Shown here one piece after another: positions 33,781-42,951 of a DNA stretch of 64,000 nucleotides. Source of the DNA: Flavobacterium sp. KMS (GTDB lineage Bacteria; Bacteroidota; Bacteroidia; Flavobacteriales; Flavobacteriaceae); contig NZ_JSYP01000010.1 in NCBI RefSeq assembly GCF_000813005.1, forward strand, positions 62,001 through 126,000, given 5' to 3'. A model generated the notes under the pieces. It was not told the origin of the DNA. It was given only the letters and a program-made list of their open reading frames with translations, and searched no databases. A program made the translations under genes and the position numbers. Numbering within the stretch: the stretch's first letter is position 1; the number at the start of each line of letters is the position of its first letter.

Positions 33781-36700
33781 CTATTCTTTCTTTAAGACTA
33801 TAATTTTGTCTTCTTCATTTGTACAAGTATAGCCAAAATTAAGCAATGTGTCCTTTAAACTTGTGCTATTTATTAAAATAAAACAAGATGTTGTCGGAAT
33901 AATTTTTTCAATAATTGAGTTGTAACTTTCGTCGGAAACTAAAACAACATCATATTGTTTTTGTAATGCCACATCTAGATTTTCCAGATAATGTATGGCT
34001 CTTTTCTTAACGATATAATTGGTTTGTGCAACCTTATGTTTTTCTTCATCGGTTGTATAAGAATCAATCTTTCGTTGTGGTTCTTGTAATGTTAATAGTA
34101 AATCGAGTTGGCCATAATCATTGGTAAGATGCAAGATTTTGGCTTTAGGTTTTATGTATTTATTTAATAGATAATAGGTCTCTAAATTGGTTTTTAGATT
34201 CTTTTTTACACTATTTATTATTTCTGATTCTTTATAATCAAAACTATTGATAATTATTTTTTTGAAATAATCTGGTCCTTCAAGCTGCTCTCGTACTTTA
34301 TGGAATTCGGCTTTAAAGAAGGTGCTTATTTGCTTTGTTCTTTCGGTATAATTTTTCCCAAAAGAAAGATTATCAGGAGTAATTCGCTCAAGAATAGAAA
34401 TGGTTATTGCACTATCATATATAATGAAATCTCCTTTTGGCAACGCTTCTGAAGTACCGTGGATCAGGATAGGAATAATATCCAGATTAAAATGTTCTGC
34501 AAGATAAAATGCGCCTTTATGGAATCGTTTTACCTGATTGCTTTCAGATCTTGTTCCTTCTGGGAAAACCATTAAGGAATATCCTTCGTCAATTTTTTTG
34601 CGTAAATGTTCAAGACCTCCTTCAAGACCTTCTGATACGGGATAAAAACCTGCTTTTCTTACCGTAGCACCAAAAATAGGAGAATTATAAACCCAGTCGC
34701 TTACCAGATAAATGATTTTAGGGCTTAGCATTCCAACTGCCAAAATATCTAAAAAGGAAGAATGGTTGGCAATAATTACAGCTGGTTTTTCGAATTTCTC
34801 GTTATGAATATTAATTACTTTTTTGCTTACAAATGGATTTGTATATAAAACGGATTTCATGAATTTAGAAATCAGATATCGGAATCCTTTTATTTTTGTC
34901 TCTTCTTTTAGAGGAAGAATTTTCATAAATGTCAGGCAAAAAAGGGACATTAGGACTCCACCAAGACCATAGTATAAAAATGATAATACGCCATGTATAA
35001 AGGAACGAAGCTGGAATGGTGCTTTTCCGTTTTTAGGGCGATTAGACAAGAATAGCTTGAATAAAATTGGGTAGAAGATAAACGTAATGATTAGTGCTGC
35101 AAAAACCCCAATTAATGAAATTGATGAAATAGATTGTAATGCGGGATGTTTGGCAAATATCAAAGCACCAATTCCTAGTATGGTTGTTATTACCGCAAGT
35201 ATAATTGATGTTCTGTATATCGCAATCTCATTTTTTCCGGTTGTATATTCTTTTTGTAAGGCGCTTGTCATGAAAATACTAAAATCGACACCATGACCAA
35301 AAATCAAAGTACATACAATCATGCTAAAAATATTCAATTCGATGTTAAAAACCCCCATGATACCAGCAGTTACAATTCCGGTTAATGCAATCGGAATGCA
35401 ACTTATAATAACTAATTCAATTCTTCTGAAAAAGAAGAACAGAATAAGGATCACAGCGACAAATGAATAATTTACAAGAGAATTAAAATCGGTTTTTAGT
35501 GTGCTAAAAAAAGTTTCATTCATTTGCTGGCGGTCGATTGCCAATAAACCATCTTTGGCAGAAGCCGATTTTACAAATGCGTCACGTTGTTCGGGAGCAA
35601 CTTTTACCAATGTTGAGATGGTGAAAAAGCCGTTTTTCTCACTAATAAATTCCTGTAGTTGTAAGGCACTTATCTTTAAATAATCCTGATAGGTTATAGG
35701 TTTAAAGCTAGCATCAAGATGGTCAAAAAATGCGGTATAGGTTGTGGGTTTAAACCCAAGCTTTGCACCTTCGTTTATTAATTGAGATTTTAATAGTTGC
35801 TTTTTATTGGCATCCCAAAATGAATTCCATTTATCAATTTTTTGCTTTTGCTCCTTTTGCGAAAGCATAATTCCTCCTACAGAACTATAATTTAATATTT
35901 TGTTTTCCTGTTTTTCTTTTGCAAGAGCATTAAAAAGCAAGCTGTTTTTTTGCAAAACATCTTCCATACTATTTCCGTAGGATGCCAGATAAATAGTTTT
36001 AGAAGTTAAGCTTGTTGTACTTTCTTCAAGATCTTTTTCGGCAGCTTTAATTTCTTTTGGAACAAAATTAAGTTGTGATAAATCATTATTAAAACCAACA
36101 TCGTTATAAGTAAAACAACAAATGATTGTAATAAGAACGCAAAAGCCAATTAAGAATTTATTGTTATGAAATGAAAAATGCGCCAATTTATCAATCACAT
36201 TTTTCTTGTGTTCAAAATTGTTTTCTTTTGGTTTATACAAATGCGGAACAATGAGAAGGGAGAAAAATGCGGAAGCCATTACAATTACTGCAGCAAAAAT
36301 TCCTAAGTCGTTTAACGCATCCGATTTTACAAAAAGCAGACATAAAAATGCAACAGCAGTTGTAGAACTACTCATGATTACTGGCATCGTAATGTCTTTG
36401 TACAATGTTTTTACATCGCTATTGTGCTTGTAATGTGTTAAGATATGTATAGAATAATCTATTGTGATTCCTAAAAGAATTGAACCAATACCAAGTGAAA
36501 TCGCCGAAATTCTTTCCTTGACAAAGTATAAAAATGCAACGGCAAATAAAGCTCCAAAAACGGTTGGGAGAAAAATGATTAATGGGATAAATACTTTGCG
36601 ATAAAACAAAATCAGAATAAGCATTAGCGTAATCATTGCAATAGTTGTAGTAAGTACAATATCGCCTTTAATCTGGTTGGCATTTGCAACAGCAATAAGT

Positions 36701-37485
36701 GCTGAACCAAAATAACTTACTGAAGCTTTTGTTTTAAATTGCTTGTTTAAATTGTCTTTTATTGTATTAAGCTTTGCTGCAAAAATGGAGTTTTGTTCTG
36801 TTTCGCTCGAAGGCAAATTAGAAGTAATAAACAACAATAATTTTTTTTTGTCTTTGGTCATTACAAAACCATTGTCGAGGGTAAAATCATCGCCAACATT
36901 TAATTGCTGTAATTTTTTTAAGGCTATAAATGAAATCCCTAATGGATCTTGTAATATAAAATCTTTGGTAATAAATCCCGAAGGGGAGATTATCGATTTG
37001 TAATTTCCTTGCACTGTTGCCGCAATACTATCTTGTTGCAATTTTGATTGTATGGTTGCATAATCTTTATCGTCTAGAAAAAGTGGCACATTGTTGTAAA
37101 CAAAATCGATAGTTTCCTGAATGTTTTCTTCATCGATTTTTCCTTGTACAGCTGTTATATAAGGTTTGCAAGTTTTGGCAATACTATCTGTAAAAACTGC
37201 TGCCATTTCTTTTAAATCTTCATCTGTTCCGTCTTTTTCAGTTTGGAAAATAATGGTAATTTTATCTGCAAAATTAAGTTGCTTTAGTACTTTGGCAGTA
37301 ACATCGGTTTTATCGTTTGTTGGAATAAGTTTGGTGATATCTTCTTCAAATTTAATTTTTGAAGCAAAAAATCCAAATATAAAAAGCATCGCAATTGCCA
37401 AGAAAACCGATAACGATTTTCTCTTATTTACAAATAGATGTATGGCGTAGAAATAATGATGCATGCTTATAGTTTTTTTAGCCAC
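33781..37485 (-). CDS. MMPL exporter fused to a PlsC-type acyltransferase
   Basis: This 1234-residue multidomain protein has three parts. Residues 1-815 are an MMPL/RND-like transporter with two six-helix bundles and proton-relay aspartates in GITIDYSIHIL (343) and GHGVDFSIF (734). Residues about 870-1070 are a lysophosphatidic-acid-acyltransferase domain with HSSFLD (His908-Asp913) and FPEGTR (974-979). Residues about 1090-1234 resemble a reduced methyltransferase fold (AKILHLTNDYGQLD). MMPL proteins in aryl polyene clusters export the lipid-like pigment; the fused acyltransferase could esterify it before transport. Confidence 0.9.
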   Translation of the reverse strand: MAKKTISMHHYFYAIHLFVNKRKSLSVFLAIAMLFIFGFFASKIKFEEDITKLIPTNDKTDVTAKVLKQLNFADKITIIFQTEKDGTDEDLKEMAAVFTDSIAKTCKPYITAVQGKIDEENIQETIDFVYNNVPLFLDDKDYATIQSKLQQDSIAATVQGNYKSIISPSGFITKDFILQDPLGISFIALKKLQQLNVGDDFTLDNGFVMTKDKKKLLLFITSNLPSSETEQNSIFAAKLNTIKDNLNKQFKTKASVSYFGSALIAVANANQIKGDIVLTTTIAMITLMLILILFYRKVFIPLIIFLPTVFGALFAVAFLYFVKERISAISLGIGSILLGITIDYSIHILTHYKHNSDVKTLYKDITMPVIMSSSTTAVAFLCLLFVKSDALNDLGIFAAVIVMASAFFSLLIVPHLYKPKENNFEHKKNVIDKLAHFSFHNNKFLIGFCVLITIICCFTYNDVGFNNDLSQLNFVPKEIKAAEKDLEESTTSLTSKTIYLASYGNSMEDVLQKNSLLFNALAKEKQENKILNYSSVGGIMLSQKEQKQKIDKWNSFWDANKKQLLKSQLINEGAKLGFKPTTYTAFFDHLDASFKPITYQDYLKISALQLQEFISEKNGFFTISTLVKVAPEQRDAFVKSASAKDGLLAIDRQQMNETFFSTLKTDFNSLVNYSFVAVILILFFFFRRIELVIISCIPIALTGIVTAGIMGVFNIELNIFSMIVCTLIFGHGVDFSIFMTSALQKEYTTGKNEIAIYRTSIILAVITTILGIGALIFAKHPALQSISSISLIGVFAALIITFIFYPILFKLFLSNRPKNGKAPFQLRSFIHGVLSFLYYGLGGVLMSLFCLTFMKILPLKEETKIKGFRYLISKFMKSVLYTNPFVSKKVINIHNEKFEKPAVIIANHSSFLDILAVGMLSPKIIYLVSDWVYNSPIFGATVRKAGFYPVSEGLEGGLEHLRKKIDEGYSLMVFPEGTRSESNQVKRFHKGAFYLAEHFNLDIIPILIHGTSEALPKGDFIIYDSAITISILERITPDNLSFGKNYTERTKQISTFFKAEFHKVREQLEGPDYFKKIIINSFDYKESEIINSVKKNLKTNLETYYLLNKYIKPKAKILHLTNDYGQLDLLLTLQEPQRKIDSYTTDEEKHKVAQTNYIVKKRAIHYLENLDVALQKQYDVVLVSDESYNSIIEKIIPTTSCFILINSTSLKDTLLNFGYTCTNEEDKIIVLKKE

Positions 37486-37566
37486 TGATTATACTGATCC
37501 GCACAGATTATTCCCGTTGCGAATATAATTTTCTTTAATCCTTTAATATGTGGCAAAATATTTAAT

Positions 37567-38754
37567 TTAATTATTGGTTTTATTTTTGGGTGTACTAAAC
37601 AATGTTAAAAGTAAGTAGGCTATTGATCCTAATAATAATGCCATTACGGATGCTAATACTAAACTCCCAACAACATATTGTGTTACATTCTTTGATACAT
37701 CTGTAAGTGATAGTGAATCATTTAGTACCAAAGGAGCTGTATTTGTTATAAAAAGACTTCCCATTTTTAAAGATCCATATATTACTAATGGGATGAATGG
37801 TGGGAAACTAACATTTGATGCCAAAAAAGCGATGACTTTATTAAGCTTGAATAAGGTGGCAGAGAAAAGAAGTAATACGGTCTGGAATCCCCAAAATGGT
37901 GAAATTCCAATAAAAACTCCTAATGCAATTGCTGCCGATTTTTTAAAATTTGATTCATCGCTTTCCAGAATATCTTCTAGTAGGAATTTTTTAAGTCCTT
38001 TTTTTTTAATTTTAAGAACTAAATCTCTGGGTTTAATGTAAACAAGAGCAATAAAAACCAATACGGTATTTAAGATACTGATTCGGGTAAAATCCTTGAA
38101 TGGACGAAAATGCGAAACTCTTTCCAGTGGGTCGTATAAAACTTTGACTGGAATGTTTTTAACCGGAATGCCTTTCCAGGCAGCACGTACAATTATCTCG
38201 ATTTCAAATTCAAATTTAGGCGTGAAATGTCTCTCGGGAATTAATCGTAAAGGGTATAATCGAAATCCAGATTGTGTGTCCTGAAGTCGAATTCCTGTTT
38301 CAAACCAAAACCAGAAGTTTGAAAATTTGTTTCCGAAACTACTTTTTTTAGGTACATTTTCCTGAGTCATATTACGACTTCCAATAAGCAAGGAATTTGG
38401 TTCTTTTTGGATAGCATCAATAAACGAAGGAATATCCGAAGCAAAATGTTGTCCATCGGAATCGATTGTTATTGCATATTCGTAATTTAAAGCAATTGCT
38501 TTATTAAAACCGTTTTGTAATGCAATTCCTTTTCCTTGATTCTCGGGATGGTGAATTTGTATGAGTTCTGGAAAATTTTCTAAAATTTCTCTTGTTTTAT
38601 CTGTCGATCCATCATTGACTACAATAACATCTTTGGTGCAGGTTAAAATAGAATCAAGAACTTTTGCTAACGTTTTGTGGTTGTTGTACGTGGGTACAAT
38701 AACACAAAAATTAGTTTGGGCAAGTTGTTCTTCTTGAGATAAAATAGGTTCCAT
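37567..38754 (-). CDS. family 2 glycosyltransferase with DUF2062 membrane domain
   Basis: This 395-residue protein has a GT2 domain (about 15-235) with VIVVNDGSTDKT (Asp48) and TIDSDGQHF, then a DUF2062 segment (about 270-345: GVFIGISPFWGFQ) and three or four membrane helices. Proteins of this build are common in aryl polyene and flexirubin clusters. A dolichyl-phosphate-like sugar or lipid transfer is expected; the acceptor is not known. Confidence 0.87.
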   Translation of the reverse strand: MEPILSQEEQLAQTNFCVIVPTYNNHKTLAKVLDSILTCTKDVIVVNDGSTDKTREILENFPELIQIHHPENQGKGIALQNGFNKAIALNYEYAITIDSDGQHFASDIPSFIDAIQKEPNSLLIGSRNMTQENVPKKSSFGNKFSNFWFWFETGIRLQDTQSGFRLYPLRLIPERHFTPKFEFEIEIIVRAAWKGIPVKNIPVKVLYDPLERVSHFRPFKDFTRISILNTVLVFIALVYIKPRDLVLKIKKKGLKKFLLEDILESDESNFKKSAAIALGVFIGISPFWGFQTVLLLFSATLFKLNKVIAFLASNVSFPPFIPLVIYGSLKMGSLFITNTAPLVLNDSLSLTDVSKNVTQYVVGSLVLASVMALLLGSIAYLLLTLFSTPKNKTNN

Positions 38755-38772
38755 TTTGTGGTTTTTCTTTAA

Positions 38773-39258
38773 CTACTTTACAGTTTGCTTTTCTTCTGCA
38801 GAAAAACTTTTAGATTGTAGGATAAAGTTCTTTAGGTATTCTTTTAGCACAGTATTTTGATCTTTATAATGTGCCAGAATAAATTTTTTGTCTTCTTTGA
38901 TGTTTTTTTTATAACCCGTAATTCCAGGAACATTTTCCTGAATACTTAATCGAATCATTCTAATTTCTATCGAGTTTGGCTCTTTTACGATAGTGCTTTC
39001 TAATAATTTAGCACCTTCTTTAAAACGACTCATTTTGGACGAAAGTTTCTTCTCATATTTAGAATCCAATAGGATAGAAGCGGCTTTATATGCTACCAGA
39101 ATATTTTCGTCTGTGGTAGAAATGTCATTTAGTTTTGCAGTAAAATCTTTTGCACTTGTTTCAGAACCTGAAGCTGTTGGATATATTTTTCTGATAGTTG
39201 CAAGATCTGGTGTACTTACCAGACTTACTAATAAAAATAAGGATAAAAATAATTTCAT
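38773..39258 (-). CDS. secreted protein of unknown function in the pigment cluster
   Basis: This 161-residue protein has a signal peptide of about 18-20 residues (MKLFLSLFLLVSLVSTPDLA) and a helical, Lys-rich remainder without motifs. It lies between the glycosyltransferase and the hotdog dehydratase, 2 bases after the latter, so it is in the operon. Conserved clusters often carry such a protein, but I cannot assign a role. Confidence 0.75.
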   Translation of the reverse strand: MKLFLSLFLLVSLVSTPDLATIRKIYPTASGSETSAKDFTAKLNDISTTDENILVAYKAASILLDSKYEKKLSSKMSRFKEGAKLLESTIVKEPNSIEIRMIRLSIQENVPGITGYKKNIKEDKKFILAHYKDQNTVLKEYLKNFILQSKSFSAEEKQTVK

Positions 39259-39260
39259 GA

Positions 39261-39632
39261 TTAAGTCTTTTTATAAACATTGCTTAGTTTTAAAGCAACC
39301 GTTTCATTAAAATAAGTCGTGTTTTTTACTTTTACTAAACCGTCTTCGGTTGTGGTGATATCCAATTCTAAACGTAATTCGGGTGTAACTTCGGGATTAA
39401 TTAGCGCCATGAACTTTACATTACTTAGCGTTTGCATCATTAGGTTACTTTTGGTAATTGTTTCCGAAAGTTCTTTTATAATTTGTATCATACATACTCC
39501 CGGCATTATCGGGTTGTCTGGAAAATGACCTTTAAAAACATCGTGTTTATCATTTACCAAAATGACAGCATCGTATTTAGAATCATTTGTGTTTTCTAAT
39601 GAAAGTATTTTATAAAAGTCTTTTAAAACCAT
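39261..39632 (-). CDS. FabZ-like hotdog dehydratase
   Basis: This 123-residue single-hotdog protein carries the FabZ/FabA signature FKGHFPDNPIMPGV with His36. The usual catalytic acid of FabZ (Glu in PGVLQxE) is Gln50 here (PGVCMIQ), so activity may depend on another residue or partner. It probably dehydrates 3-hydroxyacyl-ACP during polyene elongation, as ApeI-type proteins do. Confidence 0.82.
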   Translation of the reverse strand: MVLKDFYKILSLENTNDSKYDAVILVNDKHDVFKGHFPDNPIMPGVCMIQIIKELSETITKSNLMMQTLSNVKFMALINPEVTPELRLELDITTTEDGLVKVKNTTYFNETVALKLSNVYKKT

Positions 39633-39642
39633 AGTTGTATTT

Positions 39643-40287
39643 TTATTTCCCGAAAGTGTATGTTGCTCCTATTTGATAAACTAAATTAGTACTATTAGCT
39701 CCATTTGCATAATAATTAGTAAATGCATCGGTTAGACCTTTTTTAATTCTTGCTTCAAATGAAACTCCATTTTTAAGGCTGTATCCTAATCCACCAATAA
39801 TTCCTAAATCGATATCTTGCCCTTTATTGAAATTTCTTTCTTTATCATTTGGGTCTACTTTAAATGTATCTGCAATAAGTATGTCACAAAAAGGTCCTAC
39901 TAATACATAAACACTTTCCGTAAAATTAAATTTATTAATCGTTACTCCAGAAATATATTGCAGTGATGCATTTACATTGGCTTCTTTATAACCAGTAATA
40001 TAATAACTATTTGTTGCATTGTCATAAATAGTTATAGTTCCCATAGAAACGTTTCCTTTACCTCCTTGTCTTGAATATGTTAATTCAGGTTGTAATGTGT
40101 AAAATTTCGAAAGTTTTAAAGCTCCAAATGCTCCGATGTAAAAATCGGTTTTGTTTCCAAGATTTGAATCTGTCAATTTTGAAATGTTAATTCCGGCTTG
40201 AATTCCCGGTTTAAAAGTTACTTGTGCTTGAGCCTGAAAAATTCCTATAATCGAGAATGCGGCAAAAAATAAATTTCTATAATTCAT
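39643..40287 (-). CDS. outer-membrane beta-barrel protein (PorT-like), copy 1
   Basis: This 214-residue protein has a signal peptide (ending AQAQ) and alternating amphipathic strands with FYIGAFGALKLSKFYTLQPELTY and a C-terminal aromatic-ending strand (QIGATYTFGK). It resembles the outer-membrane beta-barrel family of Bacteroidetes. It is paralogous to the next gene, 4 bases away. The two could hold or expose pigment at the outer membrane, or may simply be residents of the operon. Confidence 0.85.
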   Translation of the reverse strand: MNYRNLFFAAFSIIGIFQAQAQVTFKPGIQAGINISKLTDSNLGNKTDFYIGAFGALKLSKFYTLQPELTYSRQGGKGNVSMGTITIYDNATNSYYITGYKEANVNASLQYISGVTINKFNFTESVYVLVGPFCDILIADTFKVDPNDKERNFNKGQDIDLGIIGGLGYSLKNGVSFEARIKKGLTDAFTNYYANGANSTNLVYQIGATYTFGK

Positions 40288-40291
40288 TGTT

Positions 40292-40909
40292 CTATTTTAC
40301 TTTAAATGTATAACTAATCCCAATTTGGAAAACGTTATTTAAGATGATGTTATCATAGTAGTCGTCGTAGTAGTTGTTGTTATTATCAATACCATCATAT
40401 CCGTAAATATCGATTAGTCCTTGTTTAAATCTTGCTTCAAAAGTTAAACCATTAGGCAAAGTATATCCAAGACCAGCAACGAAAGCAACATCAACTCCAA
40501 CAGGATTGTAGTCGTATGAAGGGAAATTGTCACTTGTTTTAAAATCTACCGACGGACCACCTAATATATGAAATCCACCTCCCGCAAAATGAAATTTAGC
40601 AACTGCACCTAATGAAACATAATTTAATTCGTAGGTTACTTTTCTTGATCTAAATGATCCTAATGCGTATTCACGTGCTTCTGCACCTTGTCTTGTATAG
40701 GTTAATTCTGGCTGAAGGGTAAAATATTTATTGAATCTTATGGCTACCAAACCCCCCACATAAAAATCTGTTTTAGCGTCGCTAGATCCAAAATTAGTTA
40801 AGTTCGAAATATTTAAACCCCCACGAATTCCTGGACTTACAGTTACCTGAGCTTGTGTGTTAAGGATTCCAACAAGGAATACAACTGCGATTAAGATTAA
40901 TTTTTTCAT
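40292..40909 (-). CDS. outer-membrane beta-barrel protein (PorT-like), copy 2
   Basis: This 205-residue protein has a signal peptide (MKKLILIAVVFLVGILNTQAQ) and the same strand pattern as its neighbour, including RFNKYFTLQPELTYTRQG and a final FQIGISYTFKVK. An acidic Asn/Asp/Tyr-rich loop lies near residue 180 (NNNNYYDDYYDN). The pair arose by duplication, then the loops diverged. Confidence 0.85.
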   Translation of the reverse strand: MKKLILIAVVFLVGILNTQAQVTVSPGIRGGLNISNLTNFGSSDAKTDFYVGGLVAIRFNKYFTLQPELTYTRQGAEAREYALGSFRSRKVTYELNYVSLGAVAKFHFAGGGFHILGGPSVDFKTSDNFPSYDYNPVGVDVAFVAGLGYTLPNGLTFEARFKQGLIDIYGYDGIDNNNNYYDDYYDNIILNNVFQIGISYTFKVK

Positions 40910-40942
40910 TTTTGATTTAATTTTTAATGATTCGTTTAAGTT

Positions 40943-41581
40943 TTACTCTGATTTAAAATAATTCAGCTCTATTTTTAACTTTATATTTTGATGTAAAATC
41001 TCTATTTTTTCTGCAAAAATATTGTTTTCTGAACTAAAACTAATAGTTATTTTTTCTTTTGTTTGTGAGGCATGTACTACCTTCTCTAGTTTGTTATTTT
41101 CTTTAGATAAAAATATAAAATTATATTGGTTGTCATCTTTGGTTTGGTAGATGGTATTTTCTTGATTTTCAAATAATTTGTCGATTATGTAGTTCTTTTT
41201 AAGAAGTAAACGAAAATCTTTTTTTAAGGTCGAAATAAGAATTTTTCGGTCTAATTCGGATACAATTGAGTTGACTTTAAAACTGGTTTCCGAAATTTCA
41301 AAGTCTAATAATTTGTTACCAAATTCAGTTGTAAATACTACTCGATGTGTAGTATCATTTATTTTCTTGGCAATAAAAATTCCTGACAGTTCATGACCAT
41401 AAACCGTTATGTTTGCTTTATAGACATAATCAATTTCGGGATTAGAAAAATAAGGAGCTTCGTAAGTCGTTTTTTCTAATGGTTTTGGAGTATAATTTTT
41501 GGTAATTTTTTGACCACAAGAAAATAAGAAAATGACTAGAAAGCAATTAATTAGTAAAAACGGAGTCGTCGATTTTTGCAT
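40943..41581 (-). CDS. lipoprotein of unknown function
   Basis: This 212-residue protein has a lipoprotein signal ending LFSC (Cys22). The rest is beta-rich, with LolB/DUF4292-like alternation, but no specific motif is recognised. It overlaps the LolA-like gene by 35 bases, so the two are coupled. A LolA-like carrier followed by a lipoprotein suggests a lipid hand-over pair working at the outer membrane, here perhaps for the pigment. Confidence 0.75.
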   Translation of the reverse strand: MQKSTTPFLLINCFLVIFLFSCGQKITKNYTPKPLEKTTYEAPYFSNPEIDYVYKANITVYGHELSGIFIAKKINDTTHRVVFTTEFGNKLLDFEISETSFKVNSIVSELDRKILISTLKKDFRLLLKKNYIIDKLFENQENTIYQTKDDNQYNFIFLSKENNKLEKVVHASQTKEKITISFSSENNIFAEKIEILHQNIKLKIELNYFKSE

Positions 41582-42185
41582 TTATCACTTTATTTTTAAG
41601 TACAATTCGAGTATAATCTTCAGATGATTCAAGTAATTTTACCTGAACAACAGTTGCGTCTTCTTTATCAAAAGTCAATTCTATTTGCTTGATGTATTTT
41701 TTTAAAGTTACATCTTTTGGAATAAACTTGGCAATGTTCTGGTTTTTTGATTTAAAATAACTGATGCTAAATTCCTTATCATCAAACATATCGCCACTTA
41801 CACTACCTACAATAAGTTTATTGATTCGACCAAAGATTTTGCTGTTTCCAATATCAACAGCACTTTTTTTGCCTTCGTCATTAATCAGGATTTTACCGTT
41901 TTTAAAAACAATACTATAATTATATGGTTTCTTGTATTGCCATTGTAATAAGCTTGGTTCCTTAAAAATCATCTTTCCAGATGTTTCAATATCCTTGGAT
42001 AAAAAATCCAAATGTTTGTACTGAATGAAATCGGTACTTAATGTTTTTATTTTTTTAGAAACTACATTCACAGATTGCTTGAAAGCTGCAATTTCACTAT
42101 CAGACATTTTTTGTTCTTGTGCAAAGGAGTTCAAGACGAACAGGTTCAGAATTATAACGGATAAGTATATTTTAGTCTTCTTCAT
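41547..42185 (-). CDS. LolA-like periplasmic carrier protein
   Basis: This 212-residue protein has a signal peptide (ending NSFAQ) and the LolA-type fold pattern, with SGKMIFKEPSLLQWQYKKPYNY near residue 68 and a strand-rich end. LolA carries lipoproteins from the inner to the outer membrane; copies in aryl polyene clusters are thought to carry the pigment lipid. It overlaps both neighbours slightly. Confidence 0.85.
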   Translation of the reverse strand: MKKTKIYLSVIILNLFVLNSFAQEQKMSDSEIAAFKQSVNVVSKKIKTLSTDFIQYKHLDFLSKDIETSGKMIFKEPSLLQWQYKKPYNYSIVFKNGKILINDEGKKSAVDIGNSKIFGRINKLIVGSVSGDMFDDKEFSISYFKSKNQNIAKFIPKDVTLKKYIKQIELTFDKEDATVVQVKLLESSEDYTRIVLKNKVINAKIDDSVFTN

Positions 42186-42951
42186 ATGCTTTAAGATTCA
42201 AAAGTTTTTCAACCGAAATTACGGTGTAATTGTTTTGCTGCAAGAACTGCAAGAACTGTTCCAAGACCAAAACCGAATGCTTGGCTGTATCGTGCAAAAG
42301 TACAATTCCGCCAGGAGAAACTCGTTTTATAATGCGATTGTAAATGATTTCTTGGTCTTTAATGCCGCCATCAAGGGATCGGATATTCCAACCAATTACT
42401 TTATGTTTACTTATTTTTAAAGCTCTTCGTATAGATGGTGTTGTTACGCCATACGGTGGACGGAAAAATTGTATTTTTTTTGAAGTAAATTTTTCCAGCA
42501 ATGCATCCGTTTTCCTCAGTTCTTCGAGTATTTTTTTTGCATTGTAAAAATCAAAAAAATCAGAATGACTATAAGAATGATTCCCTACCAAATGTCCTTC
42601 GGATAAAATACGTTCTATAATTTCGGGATGTTTCTCGATGTTTTTTCCAATGCAGAAAAAGGTAGCTTTTACATCGTATTTTTTTAAAACATCCAGAATT
42701 TCTAATGTAGTTTCGCTCGGACCATCATCAAACGTTAATGCAATTTTCTTCCTGGTCAATGATGGATTATTGCAATAGGCTCTTACATGATAATTAGAAT
42801 TTATTCGTGCCGAGTTTATCGCAGCAATACTCAACCAGATTATTCCAATGATAATAAACCACCAAATATTGATTGCGATATAAAGTTTCGAAAGAAGCAG
42901 TAAAAGCAATATGATGATAAAAAACAAAGAAGTGTTTTTATGCGTTATCAT
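42172..42951 (-). CDS. membrane-anchored polysaccharide deacetylase family protein
   Basis: This 259-residue protein has two N-terminal membrane helices (about 8-45) and a NodB domain with IALTFDDGP (Asp75/76), HSYSH (His125, His129) for metal binding, RPPYG and IVLLHD. The family removes acetyl or related groups from glycans. Its gene overlaps both neighbours by a few bases (14 with lolA-like, 4 with the ketosynthase-like), so it is certainly in the operon. Confidence 0.9.
   Translation of the reverse strand: MITHKNTSLFFIIILLLLLLSKLYIAINIWWFIIIGIIWLSIAAINSARINSNYHVRAYCNNPSLTRKKIALTFDDGPSETTLEILDVLKKYDVKATFFCIGKNIEKHPEIIERILSEGHLVGNHSYSHSDFFDFYNAKKILEELRKTDALLEKFTSKKIQFFRPPYGVTTPSIRRALKISKHKVIGWNIRSLDGGIKDQEIIYNRIIKRVSPGGIVLLHDTAKHSVLVLEQFLQFLQQNNYTVISVEKLLNLKAYEED

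Noticed and set aside
42025..42420. 131-codon plus-strand frame
   Set aside because: Antisense to the LolA-like and deacetylase genes, both with clear motifs.
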